Below, piece after piece: positions 7,684-16,394 of a stretch of DNA of 64,000 nucleotides. Each line of letters starts with the position of its first letter. The stretch's first letter is position 1. This DNA is from Pseudomonas vranovensis DSM 16006 (GTDB taxonomy: Bacteria > Pseudomonadota > Gammaproteobacteria > Pseudomonadales > Pseudomonadaceae): positions 125,149 through 189,148 of the forward strand of contig NZ_KE384459.1 in NCBI RefSeq assembly GCF_000425805.1, read 5' to 3'. A model generated the notes under the pieces. It was not told the DNA's origin. It saw only the letters and a program-made list of their open reading frames with translations, and did not search any database. Both the position numbers and the translations under genes were made by a program.

Positions 7684-9303
7684 ATGGACCGTCTGCTCGA
7701 TTCGCTCTTTCCCACCGCCAACGAGATCCCCGAGGCGTACCGCCTGGGCGAGCCGCTGGAGCAAACGGAGTACCTGGTCAACGGCCAGTTGCAGCGCTGG
7801 GACGGCCCCCTGGCCACGGTACGCAGCCCGGTCTGGCTCAAGGAAGGCGATCAGGAAACACAAGTGATCCTCGGTAAAACGCCGCTGCTCGATGCCGACA
7901 CCGCCCTCACCGCCCTGGACGCCGCCGTACAGGCCTACGACAAGGGCCGTGGCGCCTGGCCGACGATGCGCGTTGCCGAGCGTATCCTGCACGTCGAGAC
8001 CTTCCTGGCCAGGATGCGCGAACAGCGCACTGCCGTGGTCAAGCTGCTGATGTGGGAAATCGGCAAGAACCTCAAGGACTCGGAAAAGGAGTTTGACCGT
8101 ACCTGCGACTACATCGTCGACACCATCGGCGCGCTCAAGGAGCTGGACCGGCGCTCCAGCCGGTTTGAGCTGGAACAGGACACCCTCGGCCAGATTCGCC
8201 GCGCGCCATTGGGCGTGGCGCTGTGCATGGGCCCTTACAATTACCCGCTCAACGAGACCTTCACCACCCTGATCCCGGCGCTGATCATGGGCAACACCGT
8301 GGTGTTCAAACCGGCCAAGTTCGGCGTGCTGCTGATTCGCCCGCTGCTCGAAGCCTTCCGCGACAGCTTCCCGGCCGGCGTGATCAACGTCATCTATGGC
8401 CGCGGCCGCGAAACCGTCAGCGCATTGATGGCCAGCGGCAAGGTGGATGTGTTCGCCTTCATCGGTACCAACAAGGCCGCCAGCGACCTGAAAAAGCTCC
8501 ACCCACGCCCGCACCGCCTGCGCGCGGCGCTGGGCCTGGACGCCAAGAACCCGGGGATCGTGTTGCCCGAGGTCGACCTGGACAACGCTGTCAACGAAGC
8601 CGTCACGGGTGCCCTGTCGTTCAACGGCCAGCGTTGCACGGCGCTGAAGATCCTGTTCGTGCATGAGGCCGTGGTCGAGAGCTTTCTCGACAAGTTCCAG
8701 CGCAAGCTGGCTGCGCTCAAGCCGGGTATGCCCTGGGAACCGGGCGTGAGCCTGACGCCGCTGCCGGAAGCCGGCAAAATCGACTACCTCAATGGCCTGG
8801 TGGCCGATGCCATCGACAAAGGCGCCCGGGTCATCAATGAAGGCGGCGGAGCCAGCCGTGGCTCGTTCTTCTACCCGGCGCTGCTGTACCCGGTGAATGC
8901 CCGGATGCGCGTGTACCAGGAGGAGCAATTCGGCCCGGTGGTGCCGGTAGTGCCTTACCGCGACCTGCAGACGGTGATCGACTACGTGCTCGACTCGGAC
9001 TTCGGTCAACAACTGAGCATCTTCGGCACCAGCCCGGCCGAGGTCGGCCGCCTGGTCGACACCTTCGCCAACCAGGTCGGGCGTATCAACCTCAATGCCC
9101 AGTGCCAGCGTGGTCCGGACACCTACCCATTCAACGGGCGCAAGAACTCCGCCGAAGGCACCCTCTCGGTTCACGATGCGCTGCGGGTGTTCTCGATCCG
9201 TACCCTGGTGGCCACCAAGTTCCAGGAGAGCAACAAGCAATTGATCAGCGACATCATCCGCAACCGCGATTCGAGCTTCCTGACCACCGACTACATTTTC
9301 TAG
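7684..9303 (+). CDS. Aldehyde dehydrogenase superfamily, GapN-like
   Basis: Large (539-residue) ALDH usually annotated as NADP-dependent non-phosphorylating glyceraldehyde-3-phosphate dehydrogenase. The catalytic cysteine is in FNGQRCTALK, and the cofactor-binding GPYNYPLNE and FKPAKFG segments are present. The position of the general-base Glu (usually LELGGKNP) reads LGLDAKNP, that is Gly instead of Glu. The start chosen is the ATG with GAGG upstream and the conserved MDRLLDSLFP beginning; an in-frame ATG 51 bp earlier lacks a ribosome site. It probably carries out phosphoglyceraldehyde oxidation, but the missing Glu makes the substrate and chemistry less certain. Confidence 0.8.
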   Translation: MDRLLDSLFPTANEIPEAYRLGEPLEQTEYLVNGQLQRWDGPLATVRSPVWLKEGDQETQVILGKTPLLDADTALTALDAAVQAYDKGRGAWPTMRVAERILHVETFLARMREQRTAVVKLLMWEIGKNLKDSEKEFDRTCDYIVDTIGALKELDRRSSRFELEQDTLGQIRRAPLGVALCMGPYNYPLNETFTTLIPALIMGNTVVFKPAKFGVLLIRPLLEAFRDSFPAGVINVIYGRGRETVSALMASGKVDVFAFIGTNKAASDLKKLHPRPHRLRAALGLDAKNPGIVLPEVDLDNAVNEAVTGALSFNGQRCTALKILFVHEAVVESFLDKFQRKLAALKPGMPWEPGVSLTPLPEAGKIDYLNGLVADAIDKGARVINEGGGASRGSFFYPALLYPVNARMRVYQEEQFGPVVPVVPYRDLQTVIDYVLDSDFGQQLSIFGTSPAEVGRLVDTFANQVGRINLNAQCQRGPDTYPFNGRKNSAEGTLSVHDALRVFSIRTLVATKFQESNKQLISDIIRNRDSSFLTTDYIF

Positions 9304-9411
9304 TTGCCGTCCGTCCAGCGCCGAAGATTTTGATTTGCCCAATGGCCGAAACTGTACAAGCATACAGTTTCGCGCCATTAACCCACGGCGCTTTTAAGGA
9401 GGATCTATAAA

Positions 9412-9879
9412 ATGGCCGTCAAACCAATCCCCGAAGGACAACACAGCATCACCCCCTACCTGGGCATCAAGGATGCCGCCAAAGCCATCGACTTCTACAA
9501 GGCCGCGTTCGGTGCGGTCGAGATGTTTCGCCTCGACGGCCCCGACGGCCGCGTCGGTCATGCAGAGCTGAAGATCGGCGACTCCTCGATCATGCTCGCC
9601 GACCCCTGCGACCAGGCCGGCGGGCTGACCAGCAGCCAGTCACTGGGCGGCGCTGCCATTGGCCTGCACCTGTATGTCGAGGATGTCGATGCACGCTATG
9701 CCCAGGCCATCAAGGCCGGTGCCACCCAGGTCAGTGCCGTGCAAGACCAGTTCTACGGCGACCGCAGCGGCACCCTGAAAGACCCGTTCGGCAACCTGTG
9801 GTTCGTCTCCACCCACAAGGAAGACCTCACGGTGGAAGAAATCCGCGCCCGCGCAGCGAAACTGTTCGCCGGGCAGTAG
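9412..9879 (+). CDS. VOC-family (glyoxalase/PhnB-like) protein
   Basis: A 155-residue protein with two beta-alpha-beta-beta-beta modules of the vicinal oxygen chelate fold: ITPYLGIKDAAKAIDFYKAAFGA in the first half and GLHLYVEDVDARYAQAIKAGA with KDPFGNLWFVSTH in the second. It resembles PhnB/YdcJ-type proteins of unknown activity; glyoxalase, antibiotic-resistance and 3-demethylubiquinone methyltransferase-like members share this fold. A very strong AAGGAGG ribosome site precedes the ATG. A hairpin terminator follows, so it looks monocistronic. Confidence 0.85.
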   Translation: MAVKPIPEGQHSITPYLGIKDAAKAIDFYKAAFGAVEMFRLDGPDGRVGHAELKIGDSSIMLADPCDQAGGLTSSQSLGGAAIGLHLYVEDVDARYAQAIKAGATQVSAVQDQFYGDRSGTLKDPFGNLWFVSTHKEDLTVEEIRARAAKLFAGQ

Positions 9880-9887
9880 CCTCGAAT

Positions 9888-9920
9888 GCCCGGCGGGCGA
9901 ATGGCCGCCAGCCGGGCTTT
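9888..9920 (+). terminator. Rho-independent terminator after the VOC gene
   Basis: The arms GCCCGGC and GCCGGGC enclose an inner GGCG/CGCC pairing and are followed by TTT. It begins 8 bp after the VOC stop codon. The short T-run makes it moderate rather than strong. Confidence 0.5.
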
Positions 9921-9962
9921 GCATTAAGGTGGCAGGCACAGGAAGGCTGGCCAGGATTGTCC

Positions 9963-11153
9963 ATGAGAATCATCGAGAAGAACGCCGCGCTGGTGCGCAC
10001 CCTCACCCCCGCCGAGGACGACCTGCTGCGCGGCTTTGTGCAGGGCAGCCTGGAGGGTCCGCGCCTGCTGCAAGCCAACCAACTGCTGCTCAAGGTCCGC
10101 GCCGCCGGGCACTGGCTGGCCTGTGACTGCCTGCCCCAGGCGATGCCGATACTCAACGTCAACCTCAACAGCAACACCGGCACGCTGTTCTTGAAGAACA
10201 ATCCCGGTACCGCCGAGCATGACCCCGACTGTGTGTTCATCAAGGATGAGCGCGAAGCCGGGCGTGCCGAGGATGTCGACAGCCTGCCCGCCACCTGGCT
10301 CCCCCCCGATACGCCACTGCGCCTGATCGGTGAGTTTTCGCGCGCCACCGCCGGCACGGGCCAGGAAGGCAGCGGCGGTGAGAAGCGCGAGCAGCAGCGC
10401 CTGTTGTCGCTGCTGTTGACCCTGATCGAGGCCAGTGGCCTGAACGTCTATGCCACCCACCTGAAAAAAGACCTCACCAGCCAGTTCGCCGAACTGCGCA
10501 ACGTGGCCAGCCGCTACCCGCTGATCGAACGCGTTCCTGCCAGCAACTACCTGGAAACCCGCCTGGACATGAAGCACATGATGATGCTCAAGGCCCGGCT
10601 GCGTGACTCCAGCGCCTTTGGCAACCATCGTCGCTACGGGCTGATGCTCGACTGCGTCAATCAGATCAAGACCCGCAAGGTGTACAACGAGCGCAGCGAA
10701 GACGGCTTCGACTTCCAGGGCCATCACCTGCTTTGGGGTGGCAGCAAGACCCCGGGTCCGTTGCTGGCCCTGGCGATCTACTCCCCCGCCACCGCCGGCA
10801 GCCACTTCTATGAACTGATCCATGTCGCCAGCGTGCCGGTGCTGTCGCGCGGCCAGTTTTTCCCGGTGTATCGCGACGAGGAACGCGAGCCACTGAAGAT
10901 GCTCGTCTCATTGATCGATTGGATGGCCAGCAAGGGCGTGAGGGTGATCATGCGCCGTCCGGTGATCGGCAGCCAGGGTATGGATACCCTGGTACTGAGT
11001 GCCGACCAGGACCGGGTGCTGTCGATTTCACTGACCGAGCAGCCGCTGGGGCCGGAGCCCGAAGGCGAGACATTCAAGCGCTATGCCGACTTCAAGAGCC
11101 TGGATACCTTCCGCAAATACGTCGCGGGGTTCTTCATGCGCGGGCGCGAGTAG
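9963..11153 (+). CDS. Uncharacterised cytosolic protein with possible Zn-knuckle
   Basis: A 396-residue protein that I do not recognise. It has no signal peptide or membrane segment. Residues near 45-90 contain a C-x-C ... H-x3-C arrangement (CDCLP followed by HDPDC) that could bind a metal. The centre and C-terminus are mixed alpha/beta without a familiar motif. The ATG has AGGA nine bases upstream, and a longer in-frame reading begins inside the VOC gene but lacks a ribosome site. A terminator separates it from the gene before, and a secreted small protein follows 79 bp later. Function unknown. Confidence 0.75.
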   Translation: MRIIEKNAALVRTLTPAEDDLLRGFVQGSLEGPRLLQANQLLLKVRAAGHWLACDCLPQAMPILNVNLNSNTGTLFLKNNPGTAEHDPDCVFIKDEREAGRAEDVDSLPATWLPPDTPLRLIGEFSRATAGTGQEGSGGEKREQQRLLSLLLTLIEASGLNVYATHLKKDLTSQFAELRNVASRYPLIERVPASNYLETRLDMKHMMMLKARLRDSSAFGNHRRYGLMLDCVNQIKTRKVYNERSEDGFDFQGHHLLWGGSKTPGPLLALAIYSPATAGSHFYELIHVASVPVLSRGQFFPVYRDEEREPLKMLVSLIDWMASKGVRVIMRRPVIGSQGMDTLVLSADQDRVLSISLTEQPLGPEPEGETFKRYADFKSLDTFRKYVAGFFMRGRE

Positions 11154-11232
11154 CGCCGCTGGTCGCCTGCATCGCACCCCGGGCGAGTGTGGCGGCCCAA
11201 TGTCTGGACAGTTCATGAAAAGGAGTTTGGCC

Positions 11233-11547
11233 ATGACCCGCAGCGCACTTGCCGCCCTGATATTCACCGCCTTGCTCGGCACCCAGGCTTTTGCCGGCAG
11301 TACAGGCCCCACCAACCCCAACCCCGACACTGCTCCGGCGACACCGGCGCTGCCGGGGGTCAACACGGGCACCAATCCCACCGATACCCCGCTGCCCAAC
11401 GGCACCGACCCTCGAACCCAAGGCAATGACAACGGCCGACAGGGCGGTGTCGAGACCGATGGCACCCGGCGTGAGCCCCGCGATGGAACGGGGTCGGAGA
11501 ATGGCGATCACGGCAGGGAGGGTGGAACCGGGACAGGCAGCTACTAG
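11233..11547 (+). CDS. Small secreted low-complexity protein
   Basis: A 104-residue protein with a clear signal peptide (MTRSALAALIFTALLGTQAFA, cleavage after AFA). A mature chain rich in Pro, Thr, Asn, Gly and Asp follows, with little predicted fold. An AAGGAG site eight bases before the chosen ATG decides the start over an ATG six codons earlier. It lies next to the two-component/curlin locus but in the opposite orientation to the regulator gene, so a link is only positional. No family recognised. Confidence 0.65.
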   Translation: MTRSALAALIFTALLGTQAFAGSTGPTNPNPDTAPATPALPGVNTGTNPTDTPLPNGTDPRTQGNDNGRQGGVETDGTRREPRDGTGSENGDHGREGGTGTGSY

Positions 11548-11565
11548 GCAGTACGACCGCTACGT

Positions 11566-11600
11566 GGCCGATCGCAGGCTGTCGCCAGCGGCTACACAGG
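11566..11600 (-). repeat. REP-type palindromic element, copy A
   Basis: The minus strand reads TGTAGCCGCTGGCGACAGCC and continues CTGCGATCGGCC. It matches the element at 52187-52229 on the opposite strand with one substitution over about 33 bp. Both lie just behind gene ends, as expected for Pseudomonas REP elements. Confidence 0.8.
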
Positions 11601-11613
11601 GTTAGGACCGCGT

Positions 11614-13047
11614 CTACCACTGCCGCTTGTCTGGCCGCGTCAACCCCAGTTTCTCGATACGGTAACGCAGCATATCCCGGCTCAACCCCAGCAACCGCGC
11701 CGACTTGGTGACGTTCCAGTCGGTACGGTCGAGCATCTTGCGGACCATGTCGCGTTCCACCTCCGGCAAACTGGTGGTGCCCGGAATTTCCGCACTGCCT
11801 TGCAGCTCATGGGCATGCGCAGGCACCATCGGCACGTCCAGCGGTTCGTCCACCAGGCTCATGCAGACATTGAGTTGATGCGGGGCAATTTCCTCGTCCG
11901 GTGCAAGCAGCACGGTCTGCTCGAGCATGTTGCGCAGCTCACGCACGTTGCCCGGCCAGCTGTAGTTGAGCATCAACTCTTCGGCCTCGGGGCTGAAGTA
12001 CAGGTGGGTCTTGCCATAGCGCTTGCCATGCAGGGCCAGAAAATGCCGGGCCAACAGCAGAATGTCTTCGCCTCGGGCATACAGCCTGGGCACTTTGATC
12101 GAGATGATGCGCAGCCGGAAGAACAGGTCGCGACGGAATTTGCCCTGCTGCACCATCTGCTCAAGGTTGCAGTTGGTCGCGCTGATGATGCGCAAGTCGA
12201 CCTTGCGTTCCTTGACTGCACCGATACGGCGGATGGTGCGGTCTTCCAGCAGTTTCAGTAGCTTGGCCTGCAATACCAGGTCCATTTCGCCAATTTCATC
12301 CAGAAACAGGGTGCCGCCATCAGCCGCTTCGACCAGGCCAACCCGGCGGTCCTTGGCATCGGTGAAGGCGCCTTTTTCATGGCCGAACAGTTCCGCCTCC
12401 AGCAGGTTGGCCGGGATCGAGGCGCAGTTGAACTCGATGAACGGCCCCTTGCTGCGCACGCCGTCAAAATGCAGGGCACGGGCTACCAGTTCCTTTCCGG
12501 TACCGGTTTCGCCTTCAACCAACACCGGCGGCAGGTCGCCGCTGGCCATGCGCCGCTCGGCGTCGAGCAATTGCCTGAGGGTGTGCTTGAGCCCGAGCAT
12601 GGCCGGCGATTCGCCGATCAAGGACTGGCCGCCGGACTTCTGCGCCTCGCGCTCCTGGTAGAACGACAAGGTGCGTTCCATGCGCTCCGCCGCCAGAGCC
12701 TTGTCGAGCATCAACTTGAGCTCGGCCAGCACCACCGGTTTGGTCAGGTAGTGGAAAGCGCCCTCTTTCATCGCCAGCACGGCATCCTCGACGTTGCCGT
12801 AGCCGGTCATCATGATCACCTTGAGCTCGGGCGCCCGTTCCGCCAGGGCCTTGATCAACTCATGGCCGCTCATGCCAGGCAGCGAGTTGTCGGTCAGGAC
12901 CGCATCAGGCTGGCACTGCTGCAACTGGTCCAGCGCCTGTTCGGCACTGTGGCAAACGGTGACTTCAAAGCCTTTACGTTCCAGATAGGTCTGGATGTTC
13001 TCAGCGAGGATTTCATCATCCTCCACTACCAGGATGCTGTGCTCCAT
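11614..13047 (-). CDS. NtrC-family response regulator (REC-AAA-Fis)
   Basis: A 477-residue sigma-54 activator. The receiver domain (about 1-120; phospho-acceptor in VLTDNSLPG) is followed by an AAA+ domain with Walker A GETGTGKE and LFLDEIGE, and a Fis-type helix-turn-helix (VTKSARLLGLSRDMLRYRIEKLGL). The sigma-54 contact loop reads GAFTDA rather than GAFTGA, a natural variant in some of these proteins. The start used is the ATG preceded by GGGAGGGG; it lies inside the 3' end of the upstream kinase gene (32-bp overlap), so the two are translationally coupled. A sigma-54 promoter in front of the divergent exported-protein operon is its most likely target. Confidence 0.92.
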   Translation of the reverse strand: MEHSILVVEDDEILAENIQTYLERKGFEVTVCHSAEQALDQLQQCQPDAVLTDNSLPGMSGHELIKALAERAPELKVIMMTGYGNVEDAVLAMKEGAFHYLTKPVVLAELKLMLDKALAAERMERTLSFYQEREAQKSGGQSLIGESPAMLGLKHTLRQLLDAERRMASGDLPPVLVEGETGTGKELVARALHFDGVRSKGPFIEFNCASIPANLLEAELFGHEKGAFTDAKDRRVGLVEAADGGTLFLDEIGEMDLVLQAKLLKLLEDRTIRRIGAVKERKVDLRIISATNCNLEQMVQQGKFRRDLFFRLRIISIKVPRLYARGEDILLLARHFLALHGKRYGKTHLYFSPEAEELMLNYSWPGNVRELRNMLEQTVLLAPDEEIAPHQLNVCMSLVDEPLDVPMVPAHAHELQGSAEIPGTTSLPEVERDMVRKMLDRTDWNVTKSARLLGLSRDMLRYRIEKLGLTRPDKRQW

Positions 13048-14512
13048 GGTCCCCTCCCGACGCAACATTAAAGATCAGGCATACACGGGTTCCCTCCTCC
13101 TCGCGGCTGCTCAAGGTGATTGAGCCGCCAAATCGTTCCATGATGCGCTTGACCAGCACCAAGCCGACCCCTAGGCCGCCCTGCTTGGTGGTAAAAAACG
13201 GTTTGAAGACCATGCGCTCCTGTTGCTCGCTCATGCCCTTGCCGGTATCACTCAAGGTTAGCTGGACCTTGCGTTCACCGGTGATTTCAAGCACCTCCAG
13301 GCTCAACTGCCCACCGCCGGGCATGGCCTCCAGGGCATTGGAAAACAAGCTGTTGAGGATTTGTGTGAGCAATACCGGCTGACTCACCACCTGAGCCGAG
13401 GGCGGCAAGCTGACCTGCAGTAGCACCTGGTTGCGCTCGATCTGCTGGGCGAAGGCATTGCAGGTGTCTTCGACGGCAGCCACCAGGTCGACTGCTTCGG
13501 CATCATCCTTCAAGGGCCGCAACGACACCAGCAGCTCGCGCACCCAGCGTGACATACGGTCGACCTGGCTGATGATGTCGCCGATATTCTTCTGCGAGCG
13601 GTCGCTGGCAATCTCCTGAGCAAGCTCGGCGCTGGAGCGGATCGTGGCCAGGGGGTTGCGCAGGCTGTGGGCCACGGCCGAGGACATTTCGCCCAGGGCG
13701 ACGAAGGTTTCGCTGGCCACCAGTTGCCGTTGCTGGGTCTGCAACAGGCTCGCGGCGCGGCGTACGATCCAGAACAGGCCGAAGTAGATCAGCGCACCGC
13801 CCAGCAGGGTCGAGGTCCAGATCAGCACATAGCCACGCTGGATGCGCCGCACCAGGTCCTGGGGCTCCTTGTACACCTCCACCATCGACAGCACCTTGGT
13901 GCCACTGTCGTCGAACATGGGGATGTAGTTCTCGATGAACAGGTACTCGGGTTCACGCAGAAACTTCTGTTCTTCGCGGTCCTCATTGGCCTTGTGGTAG
14001 CTGGCGGACACCGGCACCTGTGAATTGAACGACTCGTCGAGGTCATGATCGGCGTCGATCTTCTTGCCGATCAGCTGCGGGTTGGTGGACCAGACGATGG
14101 TCCGGTCCAGGGCATAGACATTGCTAAGCAAAGTGTCGGGCAGGTGCTCGACATGGTCGAGAAACTCGTTGCGGGTGGCCGCTGCCAGGCCGGCACTGAC
14201 GTGGGCATGCTGGCCATCCAGGCGTGGGTCGAGCAACTCGGCCATGGTGGTGCCCGGTGGAAGGCGTGAGTGACGCACTTCGGCCTTGGCCATGGCCTGG
14301 ATGAACTGGGCGGTGAGCATGGCATCGCGCTCGACGCTGTCGTTGACCACGAAGCGCGTCGAGACATAGCCGAGGCCGATCGCCACAGTGGCGATGATCA
14401 ACAGGCTGACCACGGAAAACCAGCGCAGCAGGTTGAACTCGCGCAAATTGCGGTTGGGAATGGATTGCGTGTCGCGGCCCTCATCGGCCAGTTTCTTGTT
14501 CAGCACCTGCAT
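13016..14512 (-). CDS. Sensor histidine kinase A (tandem paralog)
   Basis: A 498-residue inner-membrane kinase. Membrane segments at about 33-53 and 233-255 bracket a periplasmic domain of about 180 residues, followed by a HisKA domain with the H-box VAHSLRNPLATIRSS and a HATPase domain (SNALEAMPGGG, GKGMSEQQ, GLGVGLVLVKRIM). AGGAAAA precedes the ATG. It shares architecture and long stretches of identity with the kinase directly upstream (ERDA-LTAQFIQA, GEMSSAVAHSLRNPLA, MERFGG), so the pair arose by duplication. It overlaps the response regulator gene and is the kinase most tightly coupled to it. Confidence 0.93.
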   Translation of the reverse strand: MQVLNKKLADEGRDTQSIPNRNLREFNLLRWFSVVSLLIIATVAIGLGYVSTRFVVNDSVERDAMLTAQFIQAMAKAEVRHSRLPPGTTMAELLDPRLDGQHAHVSAGLAAATRNEFLDHVEHLPDTLLSNVYALDRTIVWSTNPQLIGKKIDADHDLDESFNSQVPVSASYHKANEDREEQKFLREPEYLFIENYIPMFDDSGTKVLSMVEVYKEPQDLVRRIQRGYVLIWTSTLLGGALIYFGLFWIVRRAASLLQTQQRQLVASETFVALGEMSSAVAHSLRNPLATIRSSAELAQEIASDRSQKNIGDIISQVDRMSRWVRELLVSLRPLKDDAEAVDLVAAVEDTCNAFAQQIERNQVLLQVSLPPSAQVVSQPVLLTQILNSLFSNALEAMPGGGQLSLEVLEITGERKVQLTLSDTGKGMSEQQERMVFKPFFTTKQGGLGVGLVLVKRIMERFGGSITLSSREEEGTRVCLIFNVASGGDHGAQHPGSGG

Positions 14513-14685
14513 CGGGTTTTCCTGGCGGGCTGCATTTTCTTAGAACTTATAGCGCAGTCAGGTTCCAGCGTTTTACATCAATTCTTATGGCCATTCGCCC
14601 AGTGATAGTATTTTGCCTTTAGTCGGTCTCTACTGCTCCACCACCCGCCGGGCCGTGCCCCCAAAGTAGGGGAATCCTCGCGGTG

Positions 14686-16158
14686 TCATTCTTTGGCAGG
14701 CCGTTCGTGAACCACACGGAAGGTCAATTGTACGCAGGTGCCCTCGCCCTCGCTGCTGGTCAGGCGCACAGCGCCACCAAAGCGCTCCATGATCCGCTTG
14801 ACCAGCACCAGGCCCACACCCAGCCCGCCTTGCTTGGTGGTGAAAAAGGGCTTCATGGCCATGCGCAACTGCTCCTCGGCCATGCCCTTGCCACTGTCAC
14901 ACACGCGCAGGATCAAGGCCTTGCGGCTGCAACTGACCTGCTCGATACGCAAGGTGCCGCCTTCAGCCATTGCCTCCAGCGCGTTGGCGATCAGGCTGTT
15001 GAAGATCTGCCCCAGCAGCACCGCCTGGCTGAGCACCTGCACACCCCCCAGCGCGTCTACCTTGACCTCGATGCCCTGGCGCTTGACCGGCAGGGCGAAG
15101 GCCTGAAGGCTGTCTTGCAGTACCCGCTCAAGCTCCACCGGCGCGGGCTCATCGTTGAGTGGGCGCAAGGACTGCAGCAATTGGCGTACCCAGTGCGACA
15201 TGCGATCGACCTGGCTGATGATGTCGCCGATGTTCTTCTGGGCCGGGCCTTCCTCGAACTCCTGGGCCAGTTCGGCACTGGAGCGAATACTCGCCAGCGG
15301 GTTGCGCAGGCTGTGGGCAACGGCCGAGGACATCTCGCCCAGCGCCACGTAGGTCTCGTTATTGATCAAGCGTTTTTGCTGCACCGCCAGTTGACGATTG
15401 GCGCGATACATCAGCCAGTAAAGCCCGCCGTAGACCAGCGTCGCGCCCACCGCGACCGCCAGCCAGATCAACAGCAGGCCTCGCTCGATACGCAGGATCA
15501 GGTCGCGAGGCTCCTTGTAGATTTCCACCATGGCAGTGACGTTTTCGCCCTCGGCATCGAACAACGGGATGTAGTTCTCGATGAACAGCTGCTCGGGCGG
15601 GGTAATGAACTTCTGCTCGCTGCGCGCCTGGTCCACGTCGTGATAACTGGCCGAGACCCGCACCTTGTTTTCGAAGGCCGTCTCCAGGTCGTCATCGGAC
15701 TCGATCATCTTGCCCACCAGCGCCGGGTTGCTCGACCAGATCACCATGCGATCCGGCGCATAGATGTTGGCCAGGAGCATATCGGGCAAGTTGGCCACAT
15801 GATCGAGAAACTCGCCCCGGGCGCTGCGCCGGGCCTGGGGATCGACATCGGGAAAGCTCTGGTCCAGGCGCGGGTCGAGCAATTCGCCCATGGTGCGCAC
15901 ATTGGGGATGGACACATGGCGCACCTCGGCCAAGGCGATTGCCTGGATGAACTGCGCCGTCAGCAGCGCATCGCGCTCGACGCTCTCGTTGATCACGAAG
16001 CGGCTGGATATCAGCCCCAGGCCCACTGCCACCGAAAGGATGATCGCCAGGCTGACGAAGGCATACCAACGCAGCAGGTTGAAGGGCCGCGTGCCAGTGC
16101 CTGCGGGGTGGTTGGCTTCTTGCAGGGGCGGCGAATCCAGGCGTGATTGCAAGTCCAT
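14686..16158 (-). CDS. Sensor histidine kinase B (tandem paralog)
   Basis: A 490-residue paralog of the kinase downstream, with the same layout: membrane segment about 30-52, periplasmic sensor, second membrane segment about 225-250, H-box VAHSLRNPLASIRSS, and ATPase motifs NALEAMAEGG and GLGVGLVLVKRIMERFGG. The periplasmic halves are less alike than the kinase cores, which suggests different ligands feeding one response regulator. A GGAG site precedes the ATG. A 173-bp gap separates it from kinase A, so kinase A may also have its own promoter. It is divergent from the exported-protein operon. Confidence 0.92.
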   Translation of the reverse strand: MDLQSRLDSPPLQEANHPAGTGTRPFNLLRWYAFVSLAIILSVAVGLGLISSRFVINESVERDALLTAQFIQAIALAEVRHVSIPNVRTMGELLDPRLDQSFPDVDPQARRSARGEFLDHVANLPDMLLANIYAPDRMVIWSSNPALVGKMIESDDDLETAFENKVRVSASYHDVDQARSEQKFITPPEQLFIENYIPLFDAEGENVTAMVEIYKEPRDLILRIERGLLLIWLAVAVGATLVYGGLYWLMYRANRQLAVQQKRLINNETYVALGEMSSAVAHSLRNPLASIRSSAELAQEFEEGPAQKNIGDIISQVDRMSHWVRQLLQSLRPLNDEPAPVELERVLQDSLQAFALPVKRQGIEVKVDALGGVQVLSQAVLLGQIFNSLIANALEAMAEGGTLRIEQVSCSRKALILRVCDSGKGMAEEQLRMAMKPFFTTKQGGLGVGLVLVKRIMERFGGAVRLTSSEGEGTCVQLTFRVVHERPAKE

Positions 16159-16323
16159 CGCGAACTCCGGCAGATGCGTTCTAAGGTTATAGCCCAGTTC
16201 CCGTCATTACCCCGCGCTGTTCCCCCAATCGCCCCCAACCCTGGGTCATCGGCCCCGGCGCTGCAGCGTCGAAAACGCCTTCGAATGCCCCGCAGGCCTT
16301 GCGCCAGGCGTGTTTGACAATTC

Positions 16324-16339
16324 TGGTACGGAAGTTGCC
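16324..16339 (+). promoter_or_regulatory. Candidate sigma-54 promoter of the exported-protein/curlin operon
   Basis: TGGTACGGAAGTTGCC has GG and GC separated by exactly 10 nt and one deviation (GGTAC for GGCAC) from the RpoN consensus. The start codon lies about 56 bp downstream of it, leaving room for a short leader with a GAGGGAAG ribosome site. The adjacent NtrC-type regulator is the obvious activator. A 10-bp palindrome (CGCTGCAGCG, 16259-16268) lies about 55 bp upstream and could be part of its binding site. Confidence 0.65.
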
Positions 16340-16394
16340 GAGCTTCGTGCAGACGACCCAAGTCCTATGGGCCCGATTGCAAGAGGGAAGACTC

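Noticed and set aside
7567..9378. 603-codon minus-strand frame opposite the aldehyde dehydrogenase
   Set aside because: Composition is the complement of conserved ALDH codons; no signature, and it would cover the ALDH promoter region.
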